Positions 28,279 through 36,646 of a stretch of 37,233 nucleotides of DNA are shown here, one piece after another. Every line of letters begins with the position of its first letter. Positions within the stretch are counted from its first letter, which is position 1. The stretch lies in the NCBI GenBank assembly GCA_022571255.1, contig JACZYD010000016.1, forward strand, positions 1 through 37,233, read 5' to 3'. The stretch comes from Bacteroidota bacterium. GTDB lineage: Bacteria; Bacteroidota; Rhodothermia; Rhodothermales; UBA10348. Both the position numbers and the translations under genes were made by a program. Below the pieces are notes generated by a model. It was not told the DNA's origin. It ran no database searches and worked only from the letters and a program-made list of their open reading frames with translations.

Positions 28279-29742
28279 TTAACGCTCATCGGCGTCCGCT
28301 GGCATTTCAGCGAATGGAAGTTCAAACCAGAAACGCGTGCCGCGTCCGAGGGTACTTTCCACGTGCACGGCTTCGCCGTGGGCGTGTAAAATCTGCTTTA
28401 CGATGCTCAACCCCAGACCCGTGCCGCCGCTCTTTCGCGATCTGTCCGGGTCTACACGATGGAAGCGCTCGAAAATTTTCTCCCTGTGCTCTTCCGGGAT
28501 TCCACGTCCCGTGTCTACAACTTCGATGCGAACTTTATCGAGACGTCGTCTGAACCGGCAACGGACCGTTCCTGTGTCAGAATAGATTACCGCATTTTCA
28601 ATCAGGTTAATCAGCACCTGTCGAATACGATTCCGATCCGCAATGACGAATACGGTCGGATTCTCGACAACAAGTTCCAATCCTTTTTTTTCTGCCTTCG
28701 CCCCCAGAAATTCGTACACATCATCGGCCAGCGTTTTCAGGTTGAAAACACTGGTTTTAATGAGGTCCTCCCGATATTCCAACCGCGCTATTTCAATCAG
28801 GTCACTGAAGAGATTATTCAGTCGTTCCAGATTCGACAATCCTTTCTCTGCGTACAGCCTTCGTTGTGCGGCGCTGAGTTTACTCGACGTCAGTGCTTCC
28901 AGGTATCCGCCGACCGAAAAGATGGGGTTTCTGACCTCGTGCGAGACATTTCCTATGAACTCGTTTTGAAGCCTTGCCAGCCTCTCCAATTCGTCTATTT
29001 TTTCCTTGAAAGCGTCTGACATGTGATTGAGACTGGCGGCTACGTCCTGCATCTCGGCCATACGCGAGTCCACGATTATTTCTTTGTCCAGATTTCCATC
29101 GCTGATGCTCCGTGCACTGTTTCGGATGGCCAGGAGTGGTCGCGTAACCTGCTGCGCAGAAATCCAACTGCCGATGACCGCAAGAACGAGGGCGATAACG
29201 GTAGCTATGATTAAAGTGATCTGCATTCGGCGAATCAGGATCAGCAGAGGAGGCGGTGTCTGACCAATGCGTATGATCTTGTCTCTGCCCAGGAGTGCAG
29301 CAAAAATCATTTGCTGACCATTGACTTCCCGTTCTGCAATCTGCGTTGGCATCTCTGGAGCCAGTTGCATCTCAGGACGTTGCAGCAGAAGTGTATCGAC
29401 CTGCGCGGTAACGCCTCTGACGTCAAGCAATACCTCACCATCAGCGGCAATGGTGATACGATAGTCCGAAAGTTGCGCAATCTGCCGAGCGACCTGAAGT
29501 TGCTCGATTCGAGTCGGCTCACTGTCGATAGCCCTTGCGACACTCGTCAGGTTTTGTCTCATCGTCTGTTCGAGAGCGACCTGGACTTCACGCTGAAGAA
29601 CAAACGTGATATACAAGCTGACCGCAACGACGGCCATACCCACGAAGAACAGGAAGGTCAGGGCCATCCAAGTCAGAGTGGAGGCGCGGGCAGGAACAAA
29701 AAAGCGGTTCAATCGAGAAGACGCCGACGATCTTTTGGCCAT
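28279..29742 (-). CDS. Sensor histidine kinase, PhoR-like
   Basis: The membrane sensor paired with the regulator at 29830, which lies 87 bp upstream on the same strand. It has TM1 at about 24-48, a periplasmic part of about 120 residues, TM2 at about 171-195, HAMP (RPLLAIRNSARSISDGNLDK), HisKA with His268 (GNVSHEVRNPIFSVGGY), and HATPase with N box (LINLIENAVIYSD, Asn383), G1 (DTGRGIPEEH) and G2 (GGTGLGLSIVKQ). Length is 487 aa, and all catalytic motifs are intact. The Ile-Phe-Ser after the H-box Asn-Pro is slightly unusual. The stimulus is unknown. Confidence 0.94.
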   Translation of the reverse strand: MAKRSSASSRLNRFFVPARASTLTWMALTFLFFVGMAVVAVSLYITFVLQREVQVALEQTMRQNLTSVARAIDSEPTRIEQLQVARQIAQLSDYRITIAADGEVLLDVRGVTAQVDTLLLQRPEMQLAPEMPTQIAEREVNGQQMIFAALLGRDKIIRIGQTPPPLLILIRRMQITLIIATVIALVLAVIGSWISAQQVTRPLLAIRNSARSISDGNLDKEIIVDSRMAEMQDVAASLNHMSDAFKEKIDELERLARLQNEFIGNVSHEVRNPIFSVGGYLEALTSSKLSAAQRRLYAEKGLSNLERLNNLFSDLIEIARLEYREDLIKTSVFNLKTLADDVYEFLGAKAEKKGLELVVENPTVFVIADRNRIRQVLINLIENAVIYSDTGTVRCRFRRRLDKVRIEVVDTGRGIPEEHREKIFERFHRVDPDRSRKSGGTGLGLSIVKQILHAHGEAVHVESTLGRGTRFWFELPFAEMPADADER

Positions 29743-29829
29743 AACGGGGCGGCGAATCAGACAAAAATATTATCGTGACCGGTGTACGTATTGCTCTCTG
29801 CGACACGAGAAAAGTGCCGCAAACAGGGT

Positions 29830-30543
29830 TTACTGTTCATCCACTTTTTCTTCTCGAACAAACCGATACCCGACACCACGCACTGTCTGGATGTTTTCGG
29901 CAAACGAACCAAGTTTTTCACGGAGGTTTTTAATATGCGCGTCGACCGTTCTTTCTGTGACCATCATTGCGTCTTTCCAGATCGTTTCCAGCAGCTGTTG
30001 ACGCGTATATGCTTTTCGCGGGTGTCGCACCAGGTATCTGACAAGTTCAAATTCCGTCAGAGTCAGGCCCAGATCCTTCCCATCAAGAGAAGCCCTGTAT
30101 TCATCCTCAAAAATTGTCAGATTGTCTACAATCAGCGTACGACTCTCTTCTATGCCTGATCGGCGAAGCACGGCCTTGACGTGTGCGACAATGACCTGAG
30201 GGGACACCGGTTTCGTCAAATAAGCGTCCGCCCCAAGCATCAGACCACGAATCTGGTCGTCTTCCTCGCTTTTTGCAGAAAGGAAAATAATAGGGATAAG
30301 TTCAGTCTCTACACGTGAGCGAAGCCGACGACAAACCTCGTATCCGTCCATTTCCGGGAGCATGATATCGAGTACGATGAGATCGGTATCTCCATTCACT
30401 TTCTCCAGTGCTTCCGTCCCCGTGTATGCTTTATGGACATTAAATCCAGCTTCCGATAAAAAATGTCCGATAACTTCAACAATATCCTCTTCGTCATCGA
30501 CCAATAAAATGTGTAACTCAGAGGGATTAAAGGTACTTGCCAT
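29830..30543 (-). CDS. OmpR/PhoB-family response regulator
   Basis: The transcription factor partner of the kinase just downstream. The receiver domain shows Asp16/Asp17 (LLVDDEED), phospho-acceptor Asp59 (VLDIMLPEMDG), FLSAK and LTKPV with the conserved Lys. The winged-helix domain shows LGLTLTEFELVRYLVRHPRKAYTR, ERTVDAHIKNLREKLG and IQTVRGVGYRF. Length is 237 aa, typical. It is a second, distinct pair from the one at 17.8-20.1 kb. It is transcribed in the same direction as alr but about 97 bp downstream of it. Confidence 0.95.
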   Translation of the reverse strand: MASTFNPSELHILLVDDEEDIVEVIGHFLSEAGFNVHKAYTGTEALEKVNGDTDLIVLDIMLPEMDGYEVCRRLRSRVETELIPIIFLSAKSEEDDQIRGLMLGADAYLTKPVSPQVIVAHVKAVLRRSGIEESRTLIVDNLTIFEDEYRASLDGKDLGLTLTEFELVRYLVRHPRKAYTRQQLLETIWKDAMMVTERTVDAHIKNLREKLGSFAENIQTVRGVGYRFVREEKVDEQ

Positions 30544-30640
30544 AATTGATCTTCTGGCTAACGTTTCAGCGGGTATTCGAGGATAACTGACACGAACGGT
30601 ATCGTGCCTTCAGGCACCAATATAATACATTCGGGGAGAC

Positions 30641-31807
30641 TTAATGGAGTCTTCCGTCTGTGTGGTCCTGAAGATTCTCGTCGAAATAAATTCTCGGGAC
30701 CCGGTTCCCTACTCTGCAGACAAGTTCATAAGCAATAGTTCCGGCTGTCCGGGCGACTTCAATCGCCGACGGTCCGTTTTTACCGAAAATAATCACCGGA
30801 TCGCCAGTGTGGATGTGTCTTGATTGATCTCCATGTGACCCGATGTCTACCATAAACATATCCATACATACAGTACCGACGATGGGGTAGGCTTTTCCGC
30901 CAATGTGGACGAGTCCGCAATTACTCAGATGGCGCGGAACACCGTCTGCATACCCCGCTGCTACGGAAGCGATTCGCGTCGATCGGGGAGCTCGCCACGT
31001 TCCGTCATACGAGATGGGGGTTCCCGCAGAAACGTTTTTGATGTGAGAGATTTCAGATTCAAGCGTCATTACGGGCCTGAACGACGAGGGCAGGTCTGTA
31101 TTCGGGAGGTCGAGCAGACCATAAAGCCCGACTCCGATTCTTGCTACGGTGACGATATCGGTGTCAATGCTTTCGGGTACGGTGAAAACGGCACTGCTGC
31201 TGGCGGCGTGTATTTCAGCAGGCGCCGACCCAAGAACGTCAACAGCTCTGAGAAATCTCGACCATTGTTGGCCGGTGAATGTAGAATCAGGATGATCCGC
31301 AGTGGAGAAATGGGTGCCCAGGCCTATCAGTTCGAGGTGCTGATGCTGCTCAATCGTTCGAACGGTCGATTCCAGTTCGTCCGCCTGCAATCCGACCCTT
31401 CCCATTCCGGTATCCAGATTGATGTGGACCTTCACAGATGAAACAGATTCAAGCTCGGCGAGAGAATCGGTGCCCGTAATGGTGGCTTCGAGGTCAAATT
31501 CATCGTATGCTGCTGCGCAAGATTTTCTAGGGGCGCCAAAAACCAGAATACGTTCGGAGATGCCGGCAGTTCTGAGCTCTACTGCTTCTGAAATCGTTGC
31601 GACTGCGAGGAACGATATTCCTTCCTGAATCAACGCAGCCGCAATCGGGACGCTGCCATGCCCGTACGCATTGGCCTTGACGACGGCCATAATATTCAGT
31701 CCCGGACAAGACTTCTGAAAAACACGCAGGTTGTGCTTCAGAGATTCGATGTGAATGGTTGCTGTGGTTGCGGACACATCCGACATTTTATATGATGCAA
31801 AATCCAT
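30641..31807 (-). CDS. alr: Alanine racemase
   Basis: A PLP enzyme that makes D-alanine for peptidoglycan. The PLP lysine is Lys44 in VVKANAYGHG, and the second catalytic base is Tyr286 in AAGYADGVPR. Other family blocks are HINLDTGMGRVG, GLGTHFSTAD, RIGVGLYGL and GTVCMDMFMVDIG. Length is 388 aa. Met8 is an alternative start. ddl, which uses its product, lies about 2.3 kb away on the other strand. It is divergent from pyrC, with 182 bp between the two starts. Confidence 0.95.
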   Translation of the reverse strand: MDFASYKMSDVSATTATIHIESLKHNLRVFQKSCPGLNIMAVVKANAYGHGSVPIAAALIQEGISFLAVATISEAVELRTAGISERILVFGAPRKSCAAAYDEFDLEATITGTDSLAELESVSSVKVHINLDTGMGRVGLQADELESTVRTIEQHQHLELIGLGTHFSTADHPDSTFTGQQWSRFLRAVDVLGSAPAEIHAASSSAVFTVPESIDTDIVTVARIGVGLYGLLDLPNTDLPSSFRPVMTLESEISHIKNVSAGTPISYDGTWRAPRSTRIASVAAGYADGVPRHLSNCGLVHIGGKAYPIVGTVCMDMFMVDIGSHGDQSRHIHTGDPVIIFGKNGPSAIEVARTAGTIAYELVCRVGNRVPRIYFDENLQDHTDGRLH

Positions 31808-31922
31808 TGGAAATCTCTTGCGAAAAGCATGAATAAGAAGCTGATGTCTTGTTCAAGGAAGCCAAATCCGGTGATCCTGTGTACTTTGTGGTCATTCGTT
31901 GAATTCTGAAAAATGGAATTCA

Positions 31923-31952
31923 GGGTTGTCTCTGGTCGTAATCTGACAACCC
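31923..31952. promoter_or_regulatory. Perfect 8-bp stem with 14-nt loop upstream of pyrC
   Basis: GGGTTGTC and GACAACCC are exact complements separated by 14 nt. The element ends 37 bp before the pyrC ATG in the alr-pyrC divergent region. It could be a leader-RNA hairpin or an operator. I could not match it to a PyrR site or any named element. Confidence 0.5.
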
Positions 31953-31989
31953 GTTCTCGATTAACGGCCCATTGTAATCTAACAGCACC

Positions 31990-33288
31990 ATGGATTCGAA
32001 ACGCGAACAAAATCTGGTAATTAAAGGCGGTACCCTGCTTGACGCATTGTCCGGAGAACAATCCCGGGCCGATATCCGAATCAGGGATGGAAAAATTGCA
32101 GAACTCGGTTCCAATCTGCCTGATGACGGCGATTTTGTATATGATGCCAGTGATCGCCTGATTTCCATGGGGTGGATGGATATGCACGTTCATTTTCGCG
32201 AGCCCGGTCACGAGCACAAGGAGACCATAAATACCGGATGTAAAGCCGCTGCGTTTGGCGGGTTTACGGCAGTCGCCTGTATGCCGAACACAGACCCCCC
32301 TGTTCATACACGGGATGTCGTTGAATTCATTGTAAAACGAGGCCGCGAAACTCCCGTCGACGTGTATCCGATCGCATGTGTTTCGCGGGATCGAGCAGGG
32401 AAATCCCTCGCCGAAATGGCTGACTTGAAAGCCGGCGGAGCCGTAGCGTTCAGTGATGACGGTTCACCTGTTTATGATGGAGGGCTTATGCGGCACGCCC
32501 TTGAATATGCTTCCATGCTGGAACGCCCCGTGATCAACCATATGGAAGAATTGAGTTTAAATGTCGGAGGGCAAATGCACGAGGGGGCCGTCTCAACCCG
32601 GCTGGGGTTAGCCGGAATCCCGGGTCTGGCAGAAGAGGTCATGATTGCCCGGGATATTCTGATAGCAGAATTTACAGGCGGCCCGGTACACGTGGCTCAC
32701 ATATCGACGGCGCGGGCGGTGGAACTGGTCCGTAACGGCAAGGCTCGGGGAATTCCGGTAACCGCGGAAGTCTGTGCGCATCACTTTTCTCTCACCGACT
32801 CAGAGATCGAACGACATGCTTTCGACACTCACCTGAAAATGCATCCTCCTTTGCGTCCGGCTTCAGATGTAGAGGCCATGAAAGAAGGCTTGAAAGACGG
32901 TACCATCGATGCCATTTGTACAGATCATGCGCCGCATGCTTCCTTTGAGAAAGAAGTCGAATTCATTGCAGCCCCGTTTGGAATATTGGGCCTTGAAACG
33001 GCTTGGGGATTGATCGGTCGGGAGCTGATTCGGCCCCGTGTATTGAGCGTTGTGAATGCCGTTGCGAAAATCACGGTGGCGCCGAGGAAAATACTTCATA
33101 TTCCATTACCCGAATTGACTCCTGGAAACGCCGCGAACCTCACGATATTTGACGCAGAAACAACGTGGATATTCGAAGAACGTCACATTCATTCGAAAAG
33201 CCGTAACACACCTTTTGTCGGTGCAGAAATGGTGGGCAAGGCGCACGCGATTTACAACAGGGGTTATCTTGTGCAAAACCTCGTTTAG
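31990..33288 (+). CDS. pyrC: Dihydroorotase
   Basis: Third step of pyrimidine synthesis: cyclises carbamoyl-aspartate to dihydroorotate. This is the amidohydrolase-type enzyme with MDMHVHFREPGHEHKETI (metal His66/His68, substrate Arg70), MPNTDPP, AFSDDGSPV, NHMEELSLN, VAHISTARAVELVR and ICTDHAPHA (metal Asp and His). Length is 432 aa, normal for the class I bacterial enzymes. A perfect stem-loop lies just upstream of the start. Its stop is 8 bp from the stop of the converging phosphoesterase gene. Confidence 0.95.
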   Translation: MDSKREQNLVIKGGTLLDALSGEQSRADIRIRDGKIAELGSNLPDDGDFVYDASDRLISMGWMDMHVHFREPGHEHKETINTGCKAAAFGGFTAVACMPNTDPPVHTRDVVEFIVKRGRETPVDVYPIACVSRDRAGKSLAEMADLKAGGAVAFSDDGSPVYDGGLMRHALEYASMLERPVINHMEELSLNVGGQMHEGAVSTRLGLAGIPGLAEEVMIARDILIAEFTGGPVHVAHISTARAVELVRNGKARGIPVTAEVCAHHFSLTDSEIERHAFDTHLKMHPPLRPASDVEAMKEGLKDGTIDAICTDHAPHASFEKEVEFIAAPFGILGLETAWGLIGRELIRPRVLSVVNAVAKITVAPRKILHIPLPELTPGNAANLTIFDAETTWIFEERHIHSKSRNTPFVGAEMVGKAHAIYNRGYLVQNLV

Positions 33289-33296
33289 TACGATGT

Positions 33297-33998
33297 CTAA
33301 CGTCCGAATGTGAGGCGTTCGCCGAGACCCGACGGGAGGTCTTCTTCCAGTATTCTGGATTTTGCTGCGTCTATATCGTACGGTATTCGAAGCAGTTCAT
33401 ATTCGAATGTCGATGTGTCGAAAAGGGCCGCGCAGGCGCGCGGGTCACCATCACGAGGCTGTCCGACACTTCCGACGTTGATCAGAAATCGATACCCCTT
33501 CCGAACACGCGATATTCCTATACGATTGGACGTTACGGTCGGTGAATGTGTATGGCCCACAAAACAGATATCCGTTGAAAAATACTTGAACTGAGCCTGG
33601 CTGACCAGAAAAGATCCCAGCCGCTGCCATCGATCCGGATATTGAGGGGAGGCATGCACGAGCGTGAGTGATTCGGTCTCCACGGAAAGCGGCAACTCTG
33701 ACAGGTATTTTTTCTGCTCATCGTCGAGTGCGCGTTCATTGTGACGAGCAGCCGATTGACCATCTGGAGGCAACACCTCCAGACCTGATTCGGTCGCGAC
33801 GGCAAGATCGTGATTCCCAAGAACGACAATGGCGCACCGTGATCTGATAATCTCCAGGCACTCTCCGGGGTCAGCGCCGTACCCGACAATATCCCCGAGG
33901 CAATAAACGGAGTCGACACCTCGGGTATCGATGTGACTCAATACTGCCTCGAGCGCTTGAACGTTCGAGTGAATATCAGAAAGGAGGGCTATACGCAT
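33297..33998 (-). CDS. Metallophosphoesterase, YfcE/MJ0936-like calcineurin family
   Basis: A two-metal phosphoesterase of unknown substrate. All five metal/phosphate motifs are present: LSDIHSN (Asp8, His10), LGDIVGYGADP, LGNHDLA, VHASPQYP and VGHTHSP, followed by INVGSVGQPRDGDPRA, which is common in this subfamily. Length is 233 aa. There is no signal peptide, so it is cytosolic. It is divergent from ddl, with 72 bp between the starts. Confidence 0.9.
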   Translation of the reverse strand: MRIALLSDIHSNVQALEAVLSHIDTRGVDSVYCLGDIVGYGADPGECLEIIRSRCAIVVLGNHDLAVATESGLEVLPPDGQSAARHNERALDDEQKKYLSELPLSVETESLTLVHASPQYPDRWQRLGSFLVSQAQFKYFSTDICFVGHTHSPTVTSNRIGISRVRKGYRFLINVGSVGQPRDGDPRACAALFDTSTFEYELLRIPYDIDAAKSRILEEDLPSGLGERLTFGR

Positions 33999-34070
33999 GG
34001 ATAATGGAATCAGTGGTCGACTGACGTAATTTAAAATAAATCAAACCATATTTGGTATTCAGGTCAGGCA

Positions 34071-35297
34071 ATGATCCATGTAGGAATTGTGTTCGGAGGG
34101 CAGTCTCCGGAACACGAAGTGTCCGTAATCACATCGCTGCAGGCAGCCGCCGTGCTGGATCCGGAAAAATATCTACCGGTGCCCATTTATGTGTCAAAAA
34201 ATGGTCGCTGGTATACCGGTGAGGACATGTTCGATATTTCGGCCTATTCTGATCTGGATAGATTACTCGAACGGTCTCACATTCTGCGCATAAAACCGAG
34301 GTCGGACAATCGGTTAACGTTGCAACACAGTTCGAAAGGCGGTCTGCTGAGCCGGGCTCTACCGGATATTCACCTTGATATTCTGTTGCTGGGTTTGCAT
34401 GGCGGGGCGGGCGAAAATGGCGGAATTCAGGGTTTGTGTGAGTTCATCAATATTCCCTACACGGGAAGCGGGGTGCTTGCCTCGTCGCTGGCGATGGACA
34501 AAGCCCGATCCAAAGAATATTGTCGCGAGAAAGGCATACCTGTCGTACGATTCAAAGCGATTCGAGAATCAGAATGGGCTGGTCGGGAAGACGAAATCGG
34601 TGCAGAAATCGAAAACGAATTTGGATTCCCGTTAATCGTCAAACCGCTCAAACTGGGCTCTTCGATTGGCATATCCCTCGTCTCGTCCATCAACGATTAT
34701 GATGCGGCCATGGAGGAGGCGTTTCGATATGACGAAACCGTGATAGTGGAACATGCTGTAGAAAATCTCAGAGAAATAAACTGCAGTGTGCTGGGAAGCG
34801 AAGACTCTGCTGTGGCAAGTGTGCTGGAAGAACCGGTTTTGGATTCATCGTTGCTCTCGTACGAAGAAAAATATATGCAGGGCACCGATCCGGGAGTTTC
34901 AAAAAATACGCGATCGGCTTCGAAGGCTGTGCCCGCGAGCGGGATGGCTTCGTCGGGACGCATCATTCCGGCTCCTCTGAATGCGGAGAAAACGGAGGAG
35001 ATAAAGAAACTTTCGGTGCTGATATTTCAAACACTCGGATGTGCCGGCGTTTCCCGCATTGACTTCCTGATGAACGCGGAGAGCGGGGAGATCTTTTTCA
35101 ACGAGATTAATACGATCCCTGGTTCGTTCTCGTTCTATCTCTGGGAGCCGAGTGGCGTGTCGTTTCGTGAACTCGTTCAACAATTGATTGAGATCGGATT
35201 CGAGCGTCACCGTCAGCGTGTAAACAGAATACGATCCTACGATGTAAATCTGCTGGCGGAACAGAGCGCTCGGGGTCTGAAAAGAACCAAAGGATAA
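34071..35297 (+). CDS. ddl: D-alanine--D-alanine ligase
   Basis: An ATP-grasp enzyme making the D-Ala-D-Ala dipeptide for peptidoglycan. Family blocks are FGGQSPEHEVSVITSLQAA, LLGLHGGAGENGGIQG, IPYTGSGVLASSLAMDKARSK, FPLIVKPLKLGSSIGISLV, INCSVLG and the metal site FFNEINTIPGSFSFYLWEPSG. Length is 408 aa, longer than the usual 320-370. The excess lies in the omega-loop region after SYEEKY, where about 15-20 Ser/Lys-rich residues precede SGRIIPAPL, and in a short C-terminal extension. It is near alr, whose product it uses. Confidence 0.95.
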   Translation: MIHVGIVFGGQSPEHEVSVITSLQAAAVLDPEKYLPVPIYVSKNGRWYTGEDMFDISAYSDLDRLLERSHILRIKPRSDNRLTLQHSSKGGLLSRALPDIHLDILLLGLHGGAGENGGIQGLCEFINIPYTGSGVLASSLAMDKARSKEYCREKGIPVVRFKAIRESEWAGREDEIGAEIENEFGFPLIVKPLKLGSSIGISLVSSINDYDAAMEEAFRYDETVIVEHAVENLREINCSVLGSEDSAVASVLEEPVLDSSLLSYEEKYMQGTDPGVSKNTRSASKAVPASGMASSGRIIPAPLNAEKTEEIKKLSVLIFQTLGCAGVSRIDFLMNAESGEIFFNEINTIPGSFSFYLWEPSGVSFRELVQQLIEIGFERHRQRVNRIRSYDVNLLAEQSARGLKRTKG

Positions 35298-35524
35298 GCG
35301 GCTCATCCGGATCGAAGAGAGTTGGCCGGACGCTGGTGTTCTGTGCGTGTGTCGTAAAGACAATCCTGGCCGTTCTTGCAAGCGGGAATGCCTGAATCTC
35401 GCATTCACCAGTGTGGGTTCAACTTGAAACAGGATATGATCGGGTAATGAGGGTAATGGAAACCGCCGGCGGATGGATCAGTATGGTCGACTCAATTATT
35501 CGCAGTCAGCGACCAGTACACAGA

Positions 35525-36454
35525 GTGAAGTATTTCATCCTCCTTTTTTTCGCACTGGCACCGGGATCCATCGGAGCGCGAGCGCAGGATTCACCCCGAA
35601 TAAACTCTGAGTCGCTTCTTTCCCACATTCAGACGTTATCCTCCGATGAATTTGAAGGACGGCTTGCCGGAAGCGAATCGGGATTTAAAACCCAGAAATA
35701 CCTGATTGACGCCTTTAGTGGTATAGGATTACCCGTCTGCGCATCTGAGTACCGGCAGGAATTTGAAATCCGGGGTCGTCAGGAAGGTCTTGAAGGCGCT
35801 AATATCCTGGGTTTGATACGCGGCTCATCAGAAAACACCGACATTATTATTCTTTCCGCCCATTTTGATCACCTTGGTATCCGGGGTGGGATGATATTCA
35901 ACGGCGCGGACGACAATGCATCCGGAACCGCTGCCCTTATTGAGATTGCCGCCTACTTTCTTGAAAATCCGCTCGCTCACTCGTTGCTGATCGCCGCATT
36001 TGATGCCGAGGAAAGTGGTCTTCAGGGGGCCGGCGCTTTTTTACAGAACCCCTGCGTTGAGGTAGATCGCATCTCGATAATCATCAATATGGATATGATC
36101 AGTCGCAGTCAGTCGTCCGAGTTGTATGCCTCGGGTACGTTCCATTACCCGCCACTGAAAGAGATTTTAACAAATATGGATGCCCCGGAAAACATTCACC
36201 TCTTGTTTGGTCACGATTTACCGGACACAGGATCGGACGATTGGACCTTGGCGTCTGACCATGGTCCTTTTTTCCAACGGGGGATTCCGTATCTGTATTT
36301 CGGAGTAGAGGATCACGAGGGTTATCACAATCCCAGCGATGACTTTGAGAACATCACGTTGCCTTTTTATGTTAACGCAGTAGAACTGCTTGTTGATGTA
36401 ATCATAGAAGTCGACAATAACATGGATATGGTAAAGGCGCTCAGGCAGCCATAA
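35525..36454 (+). CDS. Secreted M28-family zinc metallopeptidase
   Basis: A Sec-exported aminopeptidase-type enzyme. Zinc ligands are visible in order: SAHFDHLG (His), GADDNASGTAAL (Asp), FDAEESGLQGAG (catalytic Glu, ligand Glu), NMDMISR (Asp) and EGYHNPSDD (His). I chose the GTG that gives a compact signal peptide, KYFILLFFALAPGSIGARAQ; the frame is open further upstream, with an ATG at 35447 and a GTG at 35411 as alternatives. From this start the length is about 309 aa, so it is the short form without a PA domain. Substrate unknown; probably periplasmic or cell-surface. It is 227 bp from the ddl stop. Confidence 0.87.
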   Translation: MKYFILLFFALAPGSIGARAQDSPRINSESLLSHIQTLSSDEFEGRLAGSESGFKTQKYLIDAFSGIGLPVCASEYRQEFEIRGRQEGLEGANILGLIRGSSENTDIIILSAHFDHLGIRGGMIFNGADDNASGTAALIEIAAYFLENPLAHSLLIAAFDAEESGLQGAGAFLQNPCVEVDRISIIINMDMISRSQSSELYASGTFHYPPLKEILTNMDAPENIHLLFGHDLPDTGSDDWTLASDHGPFFQRGIPYLYFGVEDHEGYHNPSDDFENITLPFYVNAVELLVDVIIEVDNNMDMVKALRQP

Positions 36455-36646
36455 AAGGCGGCTCGGCAGGGCATCTTTCATTAGTGTTCACCGGCCCTGA
36501 TGTCCGTTATCGCAACAGGAATTGAATTGACTAATTCAGTTTGAGATCGTTTATTAGGGGTCATCGAGTAGAGAAACACCTGCTCCGATGTCTTATATTC
36601 CGTTATTGCAATTTCGACCAGAGGTAACGTATTCGGACTAAAATTA
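36455..36646. other. Intergenic region before the HNH gene
   Basis: About 190 AT-rich bp between the peptidase stop and the HNH start. It presumably holds the HNH promoter. No convincing hairpin or small gene is seen. Confidence 0.35.

Noticed and set aside
30605-30617. GTGCC-TTCA-GGCAC hairpin downstream of alr
   Set aside because: Only a 5-bp stem with no T-run in the right direction; too weak to call a terminator.
35386-35406. GAATGC...GCATTC inverted repeat between ddl and the M28 gene
   Set aside because: A 6-bp arm with a 9-nt loop is expected by chance in a window this size, and nothing else supports it.
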